Of a stretch of 64,000 nt of DNA, positions 44,235-53,659 are shown one piece after another. The translations under genes and the position numbers were made by a program. Below the pieces are notes generated by a model. The model was not told where the DNA came from and did not search any database. It worked only from the letters and a program-made list of their open reading frames with translations. Position 1 is the first letter of the stretch, and the number at the start of each line of letters is the position of its first letter. The stretch spans positions 10,933 to 74,932 of the forward strand of contig JAVBME010000019.1 in the NCBI GenBank assembly GCA_031552765.1, in the 5' to 3' direction. This DNA comes from JAVBME01 sp031552765 (lineage in GTDB: Bacteria > Bacillota > Negativicutes > Acidaminococcales > JAISLQ01).

Positions 44235-44362
44235 GGGTTACCTCCTGAGTGAAAAATGATTATAACTAATTATCCGTCAAGCGGCGGATAAAATCAAGTA
44301 GCTTTAAATAAACCGCGCGGCATGGTAAAGTATAGATATAAATAAAAAAGCGGGGTGGCCGT

Positions 44363-44935
44363 ATGCAGCCTGTAAGATGCCCATGGGCGGGTGAGGAGCA
44401 GATATACCAGGATTATCACGATAAAGAGTGGGGGCGGCCTTTGCACGACGATTTGGCGCTGTTTGAGTTCTTGCTGCTGGAGGGGATGCAGGCCGGGCTG
44501 AGCTGGATAACCGTACTGAAAAAACGGGAGAATTTCCGTCGCGCTTTTGACGGTTTTTGCCCGGAGAAGATAGCCGCCTACAGTGAAGAAGACGCGGCGC
44601 GGCTGATGGCTGATGCCGGGATAATAAGAAACCGCCTCAAGATAGCGGCCGCTATCGGCAATGCCCAAGCTTATTTGCAGGTGAAAGAGGAATTCGGTAG
44701 TTTTGACAGCTATATCTGGCAGTTTACCGGCGGGCGGACTATAGTGAATAAATGGCGCGACATCAAGGATGTGCCGGCTGAGACGGCCGAGGCGAAAGCC
44801 ATGAGCAAAGACCTGAAAAAGCGCGGCTTTAAATTTGTCGGGCCAACCATTTGTTATGCTTTTATGCAGGCGGTGGGCATGGTGAACGACCATCTGGCCG
44901 ATTGCTTTGTTTATGAGGAGGTAGGCCGTGCTTAA
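44363..44935 (+). CDS. tag: DNA-3-methyladenine glycosylase I (Tag)
   Basis: A 190-residue glycosylase that removes 3-methyladenine from DNA. The opening RCPWAGEEQIYQDYHDKEWGRPLHDD is typical of Tag; Cys and His there together with the late DHLADC (His and Cys) form the zinc site. LLEGMQAGLSWITVLKKRENFR and FVGPTICYAFMQAVGMVNDH are the other hallmarks. The gene overlaps the next by eight bases. A second alkylation repair glycosylase, of AlkA type, is encoded at 18457-19077. Confidence 0.95.
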   Translation: MQPVRCPWAGEEQIYQDYHDKEWGRPLHDDLALFEFLLLEGMQAGLSWITVLKKRENFRRAFDGFCPEKIAAYSEEDAARLMADAGIIRNRLKIAAAIGNAQAYLQVKEEFGSFDSYIWQFTGGRTIVNKWRDIKDVPAETAEAKAMSKDLKKRGFKFVGPTICYAFMQAVGMVNDHLADCFVYEEVGRA

Positions 44936-46106
44936 AAGCGTTTTGAGCCCTTATAAAAGCAAGATAGCAGACTGCCGGGAGGAATTTTCCCCGTCCGAGG
45001 CCGCAGCCGTGCGGCGTTTTCACGAGAGTTTCCCCGGTTACGGGGTGACGCCGCTGGTGGAGCTGCCGGCTTTGGCCGGGGCGCTGGGCATAGGGTCGGT
45101 ATGCGTAAAGGATGAATCGAAACGTTTTTCGCTCAACGCTTTTAAAGCGCTGGGGGCGTCCTATGCTATTGCCCGCCTGTTGGCGGAGAAAACAGGCCTC
45201 GGGCAAGAGGATTTGAGCTATGATAAGCTGATCGGCAGCGGGCAGGAAGGGCTGACTTTTGCCACAACGACCGACGGCAACCACGGCCGCGGCGTGGCCT
45301 GGACGGCCAAACTGCTGGGGCAAAAAGCGGTTGTCAATATGCCAAAAGGTACGGTGCGCCAGCGGGTAGAGGCGATAGAGGCGCTGGGAGCGCGAGTGAC
45401 TGTGTCTGACATGAACTATGACGATACTGTGCGCTACACTGCCGCTGAGGCGGCAAAAAACGGCTGGCTGGTGGTACAGGATACCGCCTGGCCCGGCTAT
45501 GAAAAGATACCGCTTTGGATAATGAAAGGCTATGCCACCATGGCCGCCGAAGCGCTGGCACAACTGGCCGAGCCGCCTACCCATGTATTTTTGCAGGCAG
45601 GGGTGGGATCAATGGCGGCTGCTGTGCTGGCAGCGTTGCTGGAAGGCTGCGACAAGCCGCCATGTTTTATACTCGTGGAGGCGCGCCAGGCGGACTGCTT
45701 TTTCCGTACGGCTGAAAAAGCGCTCGAACAGACGCTGGCTGTGGGCGGCGACCTTGATACTATCATGGCGGGTCTGGCTTGCGGTGAGGCGAATATACTA
45801 GCCTGGCCGCTTCTCAGGAATTACTGTACGGCTTACCTGTCGCTCGGCAATGAAATAGCCGCTGCCGGTATGCGTATTTTAGGCGCGCCCCTGTCCGGCG
45901 ATGCTCGGGTGATAGCCGGCGAGTCGGGCGCAGTCGGCGTAGGGGCGCTCTATTCCCTGCTGCAAGGGCCATATGGCGAAGTGCGGGAGCGGCTCGGCCT
46001 TGGGCCATCTTCGCGCGTGCTGCTTTTTAGTACCGAAGGCGCGACAGATGAGGCAAATTACCGCAAAGTGGTCTGGGAAGGAAAGTATCCGCTGGAAAGT
46101 ATATAG
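44928..46106 (+). CDS. dpaL: Diaminopropionate ammonia-lyase (DpaL)
   Basis: A 392-residue PLP enzyme that breaks down 2,3-diaminopropionate to pyruvate and ammonia. PLP Lys is expected in RFSLNAFKALGASYA; TTTDGNHGRGVAWTA is the substrate loop, and IMKGYATMAAEALAQL and GVGSMAAAVLAA form the phosphate-binding Gly-rich part. GTG 44928 has GAGGAGG six bases before and lies inside the tag gene, so the two are translated together although their functions do not match obviously. Confidence 0.92.
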   Translation: MLKSVLSPYKSKIADCREEFSPSEAAAVRRFHESFPGYGVTPLVELPALAGALGIGSVCVKDESKRFSLNAFKALGASYAIARLLAEKTGLGQEDLSYDKLIGSGQEGLTFATTTDGNHGRGVAWTAKLLGQKAVVNMPKGTVRQRVEAIEALGARVTVSDMNYDDTVRYTAAEAAKNGWLVVQDTAWPGYEKIPLWIMKGYATMAAEALAQLAEPPTHVFLQAGVGSMAAAVLAALLEGCDKPPCFILVEARQADCFFRTAEKALEQTLAVGGDLDTIMAGLACGEANILAWPLLRNYCTAYLSLGNEIAAAGMRILGAPLSGDARVIAGESGAVGVGALYSLLQGPYGEVRERLGLGPSSRVLLFSTEGATDEANYRKVVWEGKYPLESI

Positions 46107-46222
46107 GAGTATTTGGGCTGTATACGGGTTTTGTGAGCAGGTAAGGATAGCACTGCCCGGTTCTTATGGGAATAATATAGATGTTATTTATGTAAATAGA
46201 AAATTTTTTGGAGGTTTGCTGC

Positions 46223-47263
46223 ATGATAAGATATATCAGGCGCGCCGCGTTGTTTATACTATTGATATTGAGCCTTTGTCCGGCGGCTTTGGCCGCGCCA
46301 AAAGAGTGCCCGCCGGATCTCGCGGCTGTATTGGGTTTTTACCAGGGCGAAGGGGAAAACGTGATCATACGCGAACGAGGCGGGCGGCTGGAGCTTTTGT
46401 ACGGGGTGACGGCGGAAGATTATGCTTTCGATCAGAGCAATGTTTTTCCGCTCGCTAAAAGCCGTTATGACGAATACAATTTAAATGCCGGTAACCCGCG
46501 TGACAACTATGTTTTGACCATTCGTTTCGAGCGTGACAAAAGCGGCGCGGGCATGACGCTGGCGGTGGACAGGAAGCGGTTTACCCGGCGGTTCTTCCCG
46601 GGTGAGCGCGAGGCTTTCACCATAACGCCGGTAAAAAGCATAGAAGAATTGCGCGCGGCGGCGAAAAATGCCGTAATGCCGCGCCAGAAGGATGGTCTGC
46701 TGTCGGCCGAGCTGGTGGATGTAACTAAAGTAGAGCCCGGTATAAAGGTAAATATGGTATATGCCGGCAAGGGTAATATTTTTGCCGCGCCGCTGTATGA
46801 AGAAGCACGGGCTTTGTTGGATAAAAACGCCGCCCAGGCCCTGCAGCGGGCGCATAGACAGCTGGCGGCTTTTGGCTATGGGCTGATGGTTTGGGATGCT
46901 TACCGGCCCTGGTATTCATCTAAAACCGTGTATGATGCTCTGCCGGATAGGGATAAGCGGCTGGTGGAAGACCCGGCTAAAGAGGGTTCCCCTCACAATA
47001 AAGGACTGTCTGTGGATGTGACGCTGTACCGACTATCAGACGGCCAGGAAGTGAAGATGATCAGCGGTTTTGACGAATTGTCGTTGCGTTCTTTGCGCGA
47101 CTACCAGGGTGGAAGCGAGCTTGCCCGCTGGCAGCGTGACCTGGTGCGGCTGGTGATGGAGAGCGAAGGTTTCAGCGGCGTCAAACATGAATGGTGGCAT
47201 TACGAATATAAGGGCGCGGATAAATACCGACTGCTAAATATAGGGTTTGGTGAGGTAAAGTAA
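46223..47263 (+). CDS. Exported D-alanyl-D-alanine dipeptidase-like protein (VanX/DdpX family)
   Basis: A 346-residue protein with a signal peptide (ending AALAA) and an extra N-terminal domain of about 130 residues before the peptidase. The peptidase part has SPHNKGLSVDVTL, where His and Asp bind zinc, and KHEWWHYEY with the catalytic Glu and third zinc ligand His. DAYRPW is the conserved Arg segment. Substrate would be D-Ala-D-Ala in the envelope. ATG 46223 is chosen over TTG 46208 because GGAGG lies eight bases before it. The N-terminal domain was not recognised. Confidence 0.88.
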   Translation: MIRYIRRAALFILLILSLCPAALAAPKECPPDLAAVLGFYQGEGENVIIRERGGRLELLYGVTAEDYAFDQSNVFPLAKSRYDEYNLNAGNPRDNYVLTIRFERDKSGAGMTLAVDRKRFTRRFFPGEREAFTITPVKSIEELRAAAKNAVMPRQKDGLLSAELVDVTKVEPGIKVNMVYAGKGNIFAAPLYEEARALLDKNAAQALQRAHRQLAAFGYGLMVWDAYRPWYSSKTVYDALPDRDKRLVEDPAKEGSPHNKGLSVDVTLYRLSDGQEVKMISGFDELSLRSLRDYQGGSELARWQRDLVRLVMESEGFSGVKHEWWHYEYKGADKYRLLNIGFGEVK

Positions 47264-47355
47264 TCTCTGTATCATCTGGCGAACTACCGCTTTTTGGCTT
47301 ATTCCGAGTTTTGTGATAAACTATTTTCACACCTATTTTTAAGGAGGCAAGCTTT

Positions 47356-47721
47356 ATGCTGTTGATAAAAGATTTCGAGTTTGATTCCGCCCACTACCTG
47401 CCTGAGTATAAGGGCAAGTGCGAGGCGCTGCACGGGCATACATACGGGCTGTCGGTCAGCCTGGAGGGGGTTCCCGGCCCGGAAGGCATGATCATGGATT
47501 TTGTAGAGTTTAAGAATGTAGTGAAACGAGAGGTGCTGGAGGTACTCGACCACACTTGTCTTAACGATATACTGCCGCAGCCGTCGGCGGAAAATATCGC
47601 GGTATGGATATGGAATAAACTGGAAGGGCCGCTGAAACGCGACAATTGCTCGCTCTACGAGGTGAGGTTATGGGAGACCAAGACCAGCGCGGTGGCCTAT
47701 CGCGGAGAAAAGCTGCCATGA
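47356..47721 (+). CDS. queD: 6-pyruvoyltetrahydropterin synthase family protein, QueD/PTPS with Cys and Glu motifs
   Basis: A 121-residue T-fold enzyme. The zinc-binding His residues are H13 (DSAHYLP) and H26/H28 (HGH). The catalytic segment reads C22-E23-A-L-H-G-H, which has both the Cys of the QueD type (C-x3-HGH) and the Glu of the type that makes folate intermediates (E-x2-HGH). It is the first gene of an operon with folE2, folP and folK, without folB, and may replace FolB by making 6-hydroxymethyl-dihydropterin from dihydroneopterin triphosphate. It could also make 6-carboxytetrahydropterin for queuosine. AAGGAGG precedes the ATG. Confidence 0.88.
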   Translation: MLLIKDFEFDSAHYLPEYKGKCEALHGHTYGLSVSLEGVPGPEGMIMDFVEFKNVVKREVLEVLDHTCLNDILPQPSAENIAVWIWNKLEGPLKRDNCSLYEVRLWETKTSAVAYRGEKLP

Positions 47722-48494
47722 TGAAAGATGTGCAGAGCGAAAAAGACGTGCGCCAGGTGCCGCTAAAGCATGTGGGCGTGCGCGGGCTGCACTGGCCGCT
47801 CAAGCTCAAAGACCGCGACCGGGGCGAGCAGGCGACGGTAGGCAAGCTGTCTTTGTCGGTCGACCTGCCGCATGACGCGCGCGGCACGCATATGAGCCGG
47901 TTTGTCGAGTGCATGCAGAGTATTGAGAGTATTTCCTACCAGGATATAGAAGGTATCCTTGACAATATGAAAGAGGCGTTGGGCGCGCAAAAAGCCGCGT
48001 TCGACATGGAATTTCCTTATTTTATTTATAAAAAAGCTCCGGTCAGCGGCAATGTGGCGCCGCTTGACCTCTACTGCGCTTACCACGCGGAAAAAGATGG
48101 AAAGTATTCTTTTTCCATGCGGGTGGATACGCCGATAATGACGCTGTGCCCGTGTTCAAAGGAAATAAGCTGCTATGGCGCTCACAACCAGCGGGCTGTG
48201 GCCAGCATCGAGGTGCGCCCGCGCGGACTGGTGTGGATAGAAGAGCTGGCCGAGATTGCGGCCAAAGGCGGCAGCAGTGAGGTATATTCGCTTTTGAAGC
48301 GCCCGGATGAAAAGTATATAACCGAGACTTCCTATGAAAACCCGCGCTTTGTGGAAGACGCGGTGCGCGAGATCGCGCTGCTCTTGGAAGAGCATCCGCG
48401 TGTTGAGTGGTACCGGGTGACGGTAGACAGTATCGAGAGCATACACAACCATAACGCATTTGCCTGCGTGGAGAAAGGCTGGCTGGCGCCATGA
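47718..48494 (+). CDS. folE2: GTP cyclohydrolase I type IB (FolE2)
   Basis: A 258-residue enzyme that turns GTP into dihydroneopterin triphosphate at the head of folate and queuosine synthesis. Segments DTPIMTLCPCSKEISCYGAHNQRA (metal site) and SIHNHNAFA toward the C-terminus are typical of FolE2, which accepts metals other than zinc. The start overlaps the queD stop codon; GGAG lies 10 bases before. A second Met at 47721 could also be the start. Confidence 0.93.
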   Translation: MMKDVQSEKDVRQVPLKHVGVRGLHWPLKLKDRDRGEQATVGKLSLSVDLPHDARGTHMSRFVECMQSIESISYQDIEGILDNMKEALGAQKAAFDMEFPYFIYKKAPVSGNVAPLDLYCAYHAEKDGKYSFSMRVDTPIMTLCPCSKEISCYGAHNQRAVASIEVRPRGLVWIEELAEIAAKGGSSEVYSLLKRPDEKYITETSYENPRFVEDAVREIALLLEEHPRVEWYRVTVDSIESIHNHNAFACVEKGWLAP

Positions 48495-49675
48495 TGCTCA
48501 GTATAACCCTGGCCGCACTGGAAAAAGAGCTGCAAAGCATCGGCGTACATCCGGCCAGTGTGTCTATTTTTAAAGAGCGCTCAGCGATAGAGCCGGTAAA
48601 GATTTTTAAAGTGCGCATGCCGGCGGCTAATATTTTGAAGCAGGAAGCGATAAGCAGCGGCGCGGACTGCGCGGTCAACGTAGGTTGCGCCACGGGCAGC
48701 GTAGATTATAGCGATGTTATACTTTTGGGCACGAGGAAACAGTACCGGGAGTTGTTGCGCAAACTTCAACCTATGACTTTTTTCGGCTTGCCGGCTCTGG
48801 CGGAGCGCCTTGAAGCTTTTCTCGGACGACTGGCGCCGCGGACGGCGCTGGCGGACGGGCGGGAGCTTGATTACAGCCGTATGGCGGTCATGGGCATAAT
48901 CAACCTGACGGAGGATTCTTTTTACGCGCCCTCGCGCCGGCAGGGGCTCTCTGCGGTGCTAAAAACCGCCGAGGGTATGCTGGCGGACGGGGCGGATATT
49001 CTCGACCTGGGGGCGGAATCTACCCGGCCGGGAGCGCAGCCGGTGGCGGACGCAGATGAGGAGGCTCGCCTTTTACCGGCGGTGGAGGCGCTGAAAAAGG
49101 CCTTTCCGCAAAGCATAGTTTCGGTGGACACTTATCGTACGGTTACCGCGAGCGCGGCTTTAGACTGTGGCGCAGACATGATCAATGATATTACGGCGGC
49201 GGCCGATCCGGGGATGGCGGAGCTTATCGCCAGGAGTAAAGCGCCTATTATCGCTATGCATATGCAAGGCGAGCCGCGTACCATGCAGGTTGCGCCGCAT
49301 TATACCGATGTAGTGCGGGAAGTATGTGAGTTTTTGGCTTCCCGCCGGGACGAACTGCTGGCGGCCGGAGTAGGCGAAGAGAAGATCATCCTCGACCCGG
49401 GCATCGGCTTTGGCAAGACGGTGCAGCAAAATCTTGAACTGATGGGCCGGCTGGGTGAAATTGCCAGCCTTGGACAGCCGGTCCTTTTAGCAGCGTCCAG
49501 GAAGGGGACCATCGGCAAGGTGCTGGGCGGCCTGCCGGGCGAAGAGCGCCTCTACGGCACGCTGGCGCTGAGTTGCCAGGCGGTAGTGGCAGGCGCCCAT
49601 ATGGTGCGGGTGCATGATGTGAGGGAGAATACAGAGGCGATACGTATGCTGGAGGCGGTGCGCGCATGCCTGTAG
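48491..49675 (+). CDS. folP: Dihydropteroate synthase (FolP) with N-terminal extension
   Basis: A 394-residue enzyme. The catalytic TIM barrel starts near residue 130 with MGIINLTEDSFY, followed by DLGAESTRPGA, SVDTYRT, INDITAAADP, LDPGIGFGK and LAASRKGTIG, which bind dihydropterin pyrophosphate and p-aminobenzoate. Ahead of it stands a domain of about 125 residues seen in other anaerobic firmicute FolP proteins. The start overlaps the folE2 stop and its own stop overlaps folK by 10 bases. Confidence 0.94.
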   Translation: MMLSITLAALEKELQSIGVHPASVSIFKERSAIEPVKIFKVRMPAANILKQEAISSGADCAVNVGCATGSVDYSDVILLGTRKQYRELLRKLQPMTFFGLPALAERLEAFLGRLAPRTALADGRELDYSRMAVMGIINLTEDSFYAPSRRQGLSAVLKTAEGMLADGADILDLGAESTRPGAQPVADADEEARLLPAVEALKKAFPQSIVSVDTYRTVTASAALDCGADMINDITAAADPGMAELIARSKAPIIAMHMQGEPRTMQVAPHYTDVVREVCEFLASRRDELLAAGVGEEKIILDPGIGFGKTVQQNLELMGRLGEIASLGQPVLLAASRKGTIGKVLGGLPGEERLYGTLALSCQAVVAGAHMVRVHDVRENTEAIRMLEAVRACL

Positions 49676-50121
49676 TGTATATTGGCCTTGGCAGCAACCT
49701 GGGCGGGCGGGAGGAAAACCTCAAGACCGCGCTCGCTCTGCTGAATGATAAAGGCATAAAGGTAGAGCAAGTGGCGGGTTTTATCGAAACGCCGCCTTAC
49801 GGCAAGAAAGACCAGCCGGATTTTTTGAATAGCGTCTGCCGCGCCAATACAGTTCTTTCGCCGCGCGAGCTTTTGTCGGCGCTCAAAGGGATAGAAAAAG
49901 CGATGGGCCGTGTGGAGGCCGGCCGCTGGGGGCCGCGCGTCATAGACCTTGATATTCTCTTGTATGATGATGTATTATTACAGGAAGACGGTTTAGCCAT
50001 ACCGCATCCGGATATGCTCAACCGGCGCTTCGTACTCGGGCCGCTGGCCGAGATCGCGCCGGGGCTGCTGCATCCGGCGAGCGGGCGGACAATAAAAGAG
50101 CATTTGTCGCTTTTGAAGTAA
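49666..50121 (+). CDS. folK: 6-hydroxymethyl-7,8-dihydropterin pyrophosphokinase (FolK)
   Basis: A 151-residue enzyme that activates 6-hydroxymethyl-dihydropterin with ATP. VYIGLGSNLGGREENL, FLNSVCRA, RVEAGRWGPRVIDLDILLY with the two Asp metal ligands, and IPHPDMLNRRFVLGPLAEIAP are the full set of HPPK motifs. Last enzyme gene of the folate operon, overlapping folP. Confidence 0.96.
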   Translation: MPVVYIGLGSNLGGREENLKTALALLNDKGIKVEQVAGFIETPPYGKKDQPDFLNSVCRANTVLSPRELLSALKGIEKAMGRVEAGRWGPRVIDLDILLYDDVLLQEDGLAIPHPDMLNRRFVLGPLAEIAPGLLHPASGRTIKEHLSLLK

Positions 50122-50135
50122 TTGGGGGGATTTTT

Positions 50136-51362
50136 TTGAACTACGCGAGGATTTTGAACAAACTTTTGCTTTATCGCAATTTACTTGATGACGATCTGTT
50201 GCATTCCATGATGACGATGGAGGTCTACAGCGACGAATATTCGGTCGCCAGCCGCCTTGTGGCAAAAGCCGAAGAGGTCGGCCTGGAGGGCGAGCTCGGC
50301 AGTGAATATATATTCTATCTTTTGTCGTATGGCGACAATGTTTTCAGCCGTATGGCCGAACGCTGCCAGGGCGAGGTAGGCGAAGGCCTTTTGGCTGCTG
50401 CGGCGCACGATATAGAGTTGCTGCGCGAACTGTTTAGGCAAAACCCGGGACAGCGCTTCAAGGAAGCGCTGCTGCTTGATTATAAACCGACTAAGCGCGG
50501 TCGCAACCGCTCTTTGGGCGATATCAAAAAATATTTTGTCGACAGCGACCTGCCGGCTGATGAGGCGGCCAAGGGCCTGTGTCGCCACTACCGGCGTTAC
50601 GGTTATGGCATGCTGGCCGACCATATGGCTTTCAAGTGGGATGGCCGCAGTGAGTGTTTTATTGGCGTCAATAGCTGCGACAATATAACTTTTGACGATA
50701 TTATCGGCTATGACCGCCAAAAGGCCGACCTGATAGGAAATACTGAGGCTTTTTTGCAGAACCTGCCGGCCAACAATGTCCTTTTGTACGGTGAGCGCGG
50801 TACAGGGAAGTCTTCTTCTATCAAGGCGCTGGTCAACAAGTTCTTTGACGAGGGGCTGCGCCTGGTGGAAGTGTCGCGTTCCCAGTTCGGCCAGTTGCCG
50901 GCTATCATGGGTCAGCTGAAAAATTGGGGCAAAAAGTTCATCCTTTATCTCGACGACCTGTCTTTTGAGGAGTTTGAAGTAGAATACAAGCAGCTAAAAT
51001 CGGTCATCGACGGCGGTATCGAGGTGAAACCGGACAATGTTCTGATATACGCCACTTCCAACCGGCGCAATATCGTCAAAGAGGTATGGGCGGACAGTGA
51101 AGGGGATGAACTGCACCGTACGGATACTATCAATGAAAAGGTATCGCTTTCCGACCGTTTCGGTGTGAAAATATTCTTTATTTCGCCGGACCAGGAGGCG
51201 TATTTCAAAATCATCCTGGAAAAAGCCGCCAAGGCCAAGCTGGATCTTACGCCGGAAGAGCTGAAAAAAGAAGCGGTAAAATGGGAAATGACCCACAGCG
51301 GGCGTAGCGGGCGTATAGCCGAGCAACTGATAACTTACCTGGCCGGGCAAAAAAAAATATAA
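50136..51362 (+). CDS. AAA+ ATPase, DUF815 family
   Basis: A 408-residue ATPase. An N-terminal helical part of about 185 residues is followed by the AAA+ core with Walker A NNVLLYGERGTGKSSSIKAL, Walker B KFILYLDDLSFEE, sensor VLIYATSNRRNIVKE and an Arg-containing end (ITHSGRSGRIAEQLITYL-like). This is the DUF815 family; its role is not established. The start is TTG 50136 behind GGGGGGA, 14 bases after folK, so it may ride on the folate transcript. A terminator follows. Confidence 0.85.
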   Translation: MNYARILNKLLLYRNLLDDDLLHSMMTMEVYSDEYSVASRLVAKAEEVGLEGELGSEYIFYLLSYGDNVFSRMAERCQGEVGEGLLAAAAHDIELLRELFRQNPGQRFKEALLLDYKPTKRGRNRSLGDIKKYFVDSDLPADEAAKGLCRHYRRYGYGMLADHMAFKWDGRSECFIGVNSCDNITFDDIIGYDRQKADLIGNTEAFLQNLPANNVLLYGERGTGKSSSIKALVNKFFDEGLRLVEVSRSQFGQLPAIMGQLKNWGKKFILYLDDLSFEEFEVEYKQLKSVIDGGIEVKPDNVLIYATSNRRNIVKEVWADSEGDELHRTDTINEKVSLSDRFGVKIFFISPDQEAYFKIILEKAAKAKLDLTPEELKKEAVKWEMTHSGRSGRIAEQLITYLAGQKKI

Positions 51363-51374
51363 AAGTTTTTGTGG

Positions 51375-51402
51375 AAAAAGATGCTTAAAGCATCTTTTTT
51401 TA
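51375..51402. terminator. Intrinsic terminator after the DUF815 gene
   Basis: AAAAAGATGCTT pairs with AAGCATCTTTTT around a one-base spacer, followed by further T. It closes the folate-DUF815 unit. Confidence 0.85.
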
Positions 51403-51580
51403 TCGGTGTTTTTCCGGCCGGGACGGGAGAATAGTAAAATATATAATTCTGAGCTGTCTTATCTAGAAAATGCGTTTTTATTATTGCCCAAATATGATAA
51501 TATATGACATAAAATTTTATAAATATATTAATGAGTGGTTGTGAATATGTTGTGTATTATACAAAAGTGGGGGTATATGG

Positions 51581-53536
51581 ATGGCGCTTATTGAGGACTT
51601 AATAACGGTAGATACGGACAAATGTGCGGGCTGTAACAAGTGTATTGCGGTTTGCCCGGTGCCGCAGGCCAATTCGGCAGTGCTGGAAAACGGGAAGAAC
51701 AAGATAATAGTGGATTATGAAAAATGCATCCACTGCGGCGCCTGCGTCGAGGCGTGCGACCACGGCAGCCGAGACTATAAGGACGATACGGAGCGGTTTT
51801 TTGCCGATCTGGCCCGCGGTAAGAAAATATCCATTATTGCCGCGCCGGCAATCAGGACGAATTTTGATAATTATAAAAGGCTTTTTGGTTATTTCAAAAG
51901 TATCGGCGTCGACAGGCTGTATGATGTTTCGTTCGGTGCAGACATTACTACCTGGGCTTATTTAAAAGTAATCGCCGAACAAAAGCTCGACAGTGTCATC
52001 GCCCAGCCTTGCCCGGCGATAGTAAACTATATCGAAAAGTACAAACCCGAACTTATCGCCAAACTGGCGAGTGTGCACAGTCCTATGATGTGTACTGCCG
52101 TATATTTGAGAAAATACATGAATGCCGCGGAAGATATCGCTTTTATTTCGCCTTGCATCGCCAAGTACGATGAAATAAATGACGGCGAAAACCAGGGGCT
52201 GGTGCAGTACAACGTCACGTACGCCAAGATAAAGGACTACCTTGACAAAAAAGGTATCTCACTTTCCAGTTACCCGGAGATCGAGTTTGAAAACCAGCCG
52301 AGCTGCGGTTTGGGCTTCACATTTTCCCGTCCGGGCGGTTTGCGGGAGAATGTGGAGCATTATACCAAAGACGCCTGGGTCAAGCAGGTGGAAGGTACAG
52401 AGCTGGCCTATCATTACCTGGATAATTACGGCAAGCGCGTCAAAACCGGCAAACCGGTGCCTCTCTTAGTAGACATACTCAACTGCGAATTTGGCTGTAA
52501 TGTAGGCACAGGCACGAAAAAAGACGCCGACGTGGATGATATAGACAATGCTACCAACCAACTGAAAAAAGTGAAGATAAAAGAAAAGAGCGGCACGGCC
52601 AGCGTATTTTCAAAAGAAGGCGCTTATCAGCTGGCCAAGTGGTGCGACAGTAATCTGAAAGTGGAAGATTTTTTGCGCGGCTACAGGTCGCGTACGGTCA
52701 GGGGCGCTTTTTGGGATGATGTATCCGAAGCGGAACTGGAGGAAGTATACCGCACACTGCACAAGTTAGACGAGCAGGCGCGCAAGGTAAACTGCACGGC
52801 CTGCGGCTACAACGACTGCAAAAAGTTTGCCGCGGCGGTGCTCAAAGGACAGAACCACAAATCCAACTGCATCTACTTCACCCACCGGGAGATGGAGGCG
52901 GACAAGGTGAAAGTGGAAGAGCAAAACAGTAAAATGCAGGACTATATCGGCATACTGGATGAGCAGAAAGAAGCACGCGTCAGGGAATACGAGCTTTTAG
53001 AACAAAATGTGCGTACAATTTTGGAAAAAGTACGCGAAATGGCCTCTGCTCAGGCAAATAATACCGAGAAGATAAATTCCTTGCAAAAAGAGCTGTTTGA
53101 GCAACTAGGGCAGGTGTCCGAGCATCTCAATACCAGCGTGTCGGCGGTCGGCGGCAAGCTTGATGACTTTGCCCAGGCGAACGACAAAGTGGTGGATATC
53201 GCCCAGCAGACCAACCTTCTGTCTTTGAACGCCACTATCGAAGCGGCGCACGCCGGCGAGGCCGGGCGCGGGTTTTCGGTGGTAGCGGCGGAAGTGAGGA
53301 AACTGGCGGAGGAGTCGCGCAAAATCGCGGAGCAGACCAGGGCCAGCCAAAACGACATCGCACGGGAGATGGGGCGGATAAGTACGATAAAAGAAGAATT
53401 GCATGAAAAGATGCAGGAAGCGGGTACGAGTTTTGCCGACCTGGCGGCGGCGCTCAACTCGGATATGGCCAATTGCGGACAGATCATAGCGGTCATAGAA
53501 GAATCTGCCGAAACTATGGTAAATATGAAGCGTTAA
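51581..53536 (+). CDS. [FeFe]-hydrogenase-like sensor fused to a chemoreceptor signalling domain
   Basis: A 651-residue soluble protein in four parts. Residues 15-25 and 49-59 are two [4Fe-4S] motifs (C-x2-C-x2-C-x3-C). Residues 65-370 form the hydrogenase H-cluster domain, with weakly kept loops: QPCPAIVN for the first (one Cys), ISPCIAKYDE for the second and LNCEFGCNVGTG for the third. Next comes an Fe-S motif (CTACGYNDCKKFA with a later C). The last 200 residues are a coiled coil with the tip VDIAQQTNLLSLNATIEAAH and GEAGRGFSVVAAEVRKLAEE of methyl-accepting chemotaxis proteins. No membrane helix is seen. It probably senses redox state or hydrogen and signals to CheA. Confidence 0.92.
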   Translation: MALIEDLITVDTDKCAGCNKCIAVCPVPQANSAVLENGKNKIIVDYEKCIHCGACVEACDHGSRDYKDDTERFFADLARGKKISIIAAPAIRTNFDNYKRLFGYFKSIGVDRLYDVSFGADITTWAYLKVIAEQKLDSVIAQPCPAIVNYIEKYKPELIAKLASVHSPMMCTAVYLRKYMNAAEDIAFISPCIAKYDEINDGENQGLVQYNVTYAKIKDYLDKKGISLSSYPEIEFENQPSCGLGFTFSRPGGLRENVEHYTKDAWVKQVEGTELAYHYLDNYGKRVKTGKPVPLLVDILNCEFGCNVGTGTKKDADVDDIDNATNQLKKVKIKEKSGTASVFSKEGAYQLAKWCDSNLKVEDFLRGYRSRTVRGAFWDDVSEAELEEVYRTLHKLDEQARKVNCTACGYNDCKKFAAAVLKGQNHKSNCIYFTHREMEADKVKVEEQNSKMQDYIGILDEQKEARVREYELLEQNVRTILEKVREMASAQANNTEKINSLQKELFEQLGQVSEHLNTSVSAVGGKLDDFAQANDKVVDIAQQTNLLSLNATIEAAHAGEAGRGFSVVAAEVRKLAEESRKIAEQTRASQNDIAREMGRISTIKEELHEKMQEAGTSFADLAAALNSDMANCGQIIAVIEESAETMVNMKR

Positions 53537-53659
53537 GTATAAAAAAACGGCTTATCATGCCGGTTTTTCCTTTGACGGCAAGGGTTTGGGCAGGATTTTC
53601 CGCTGCCGCCGTCGAAGATCTTCATGCTGTGTTTTTGGCAGCGGAAGGGGGGCGTCCTG

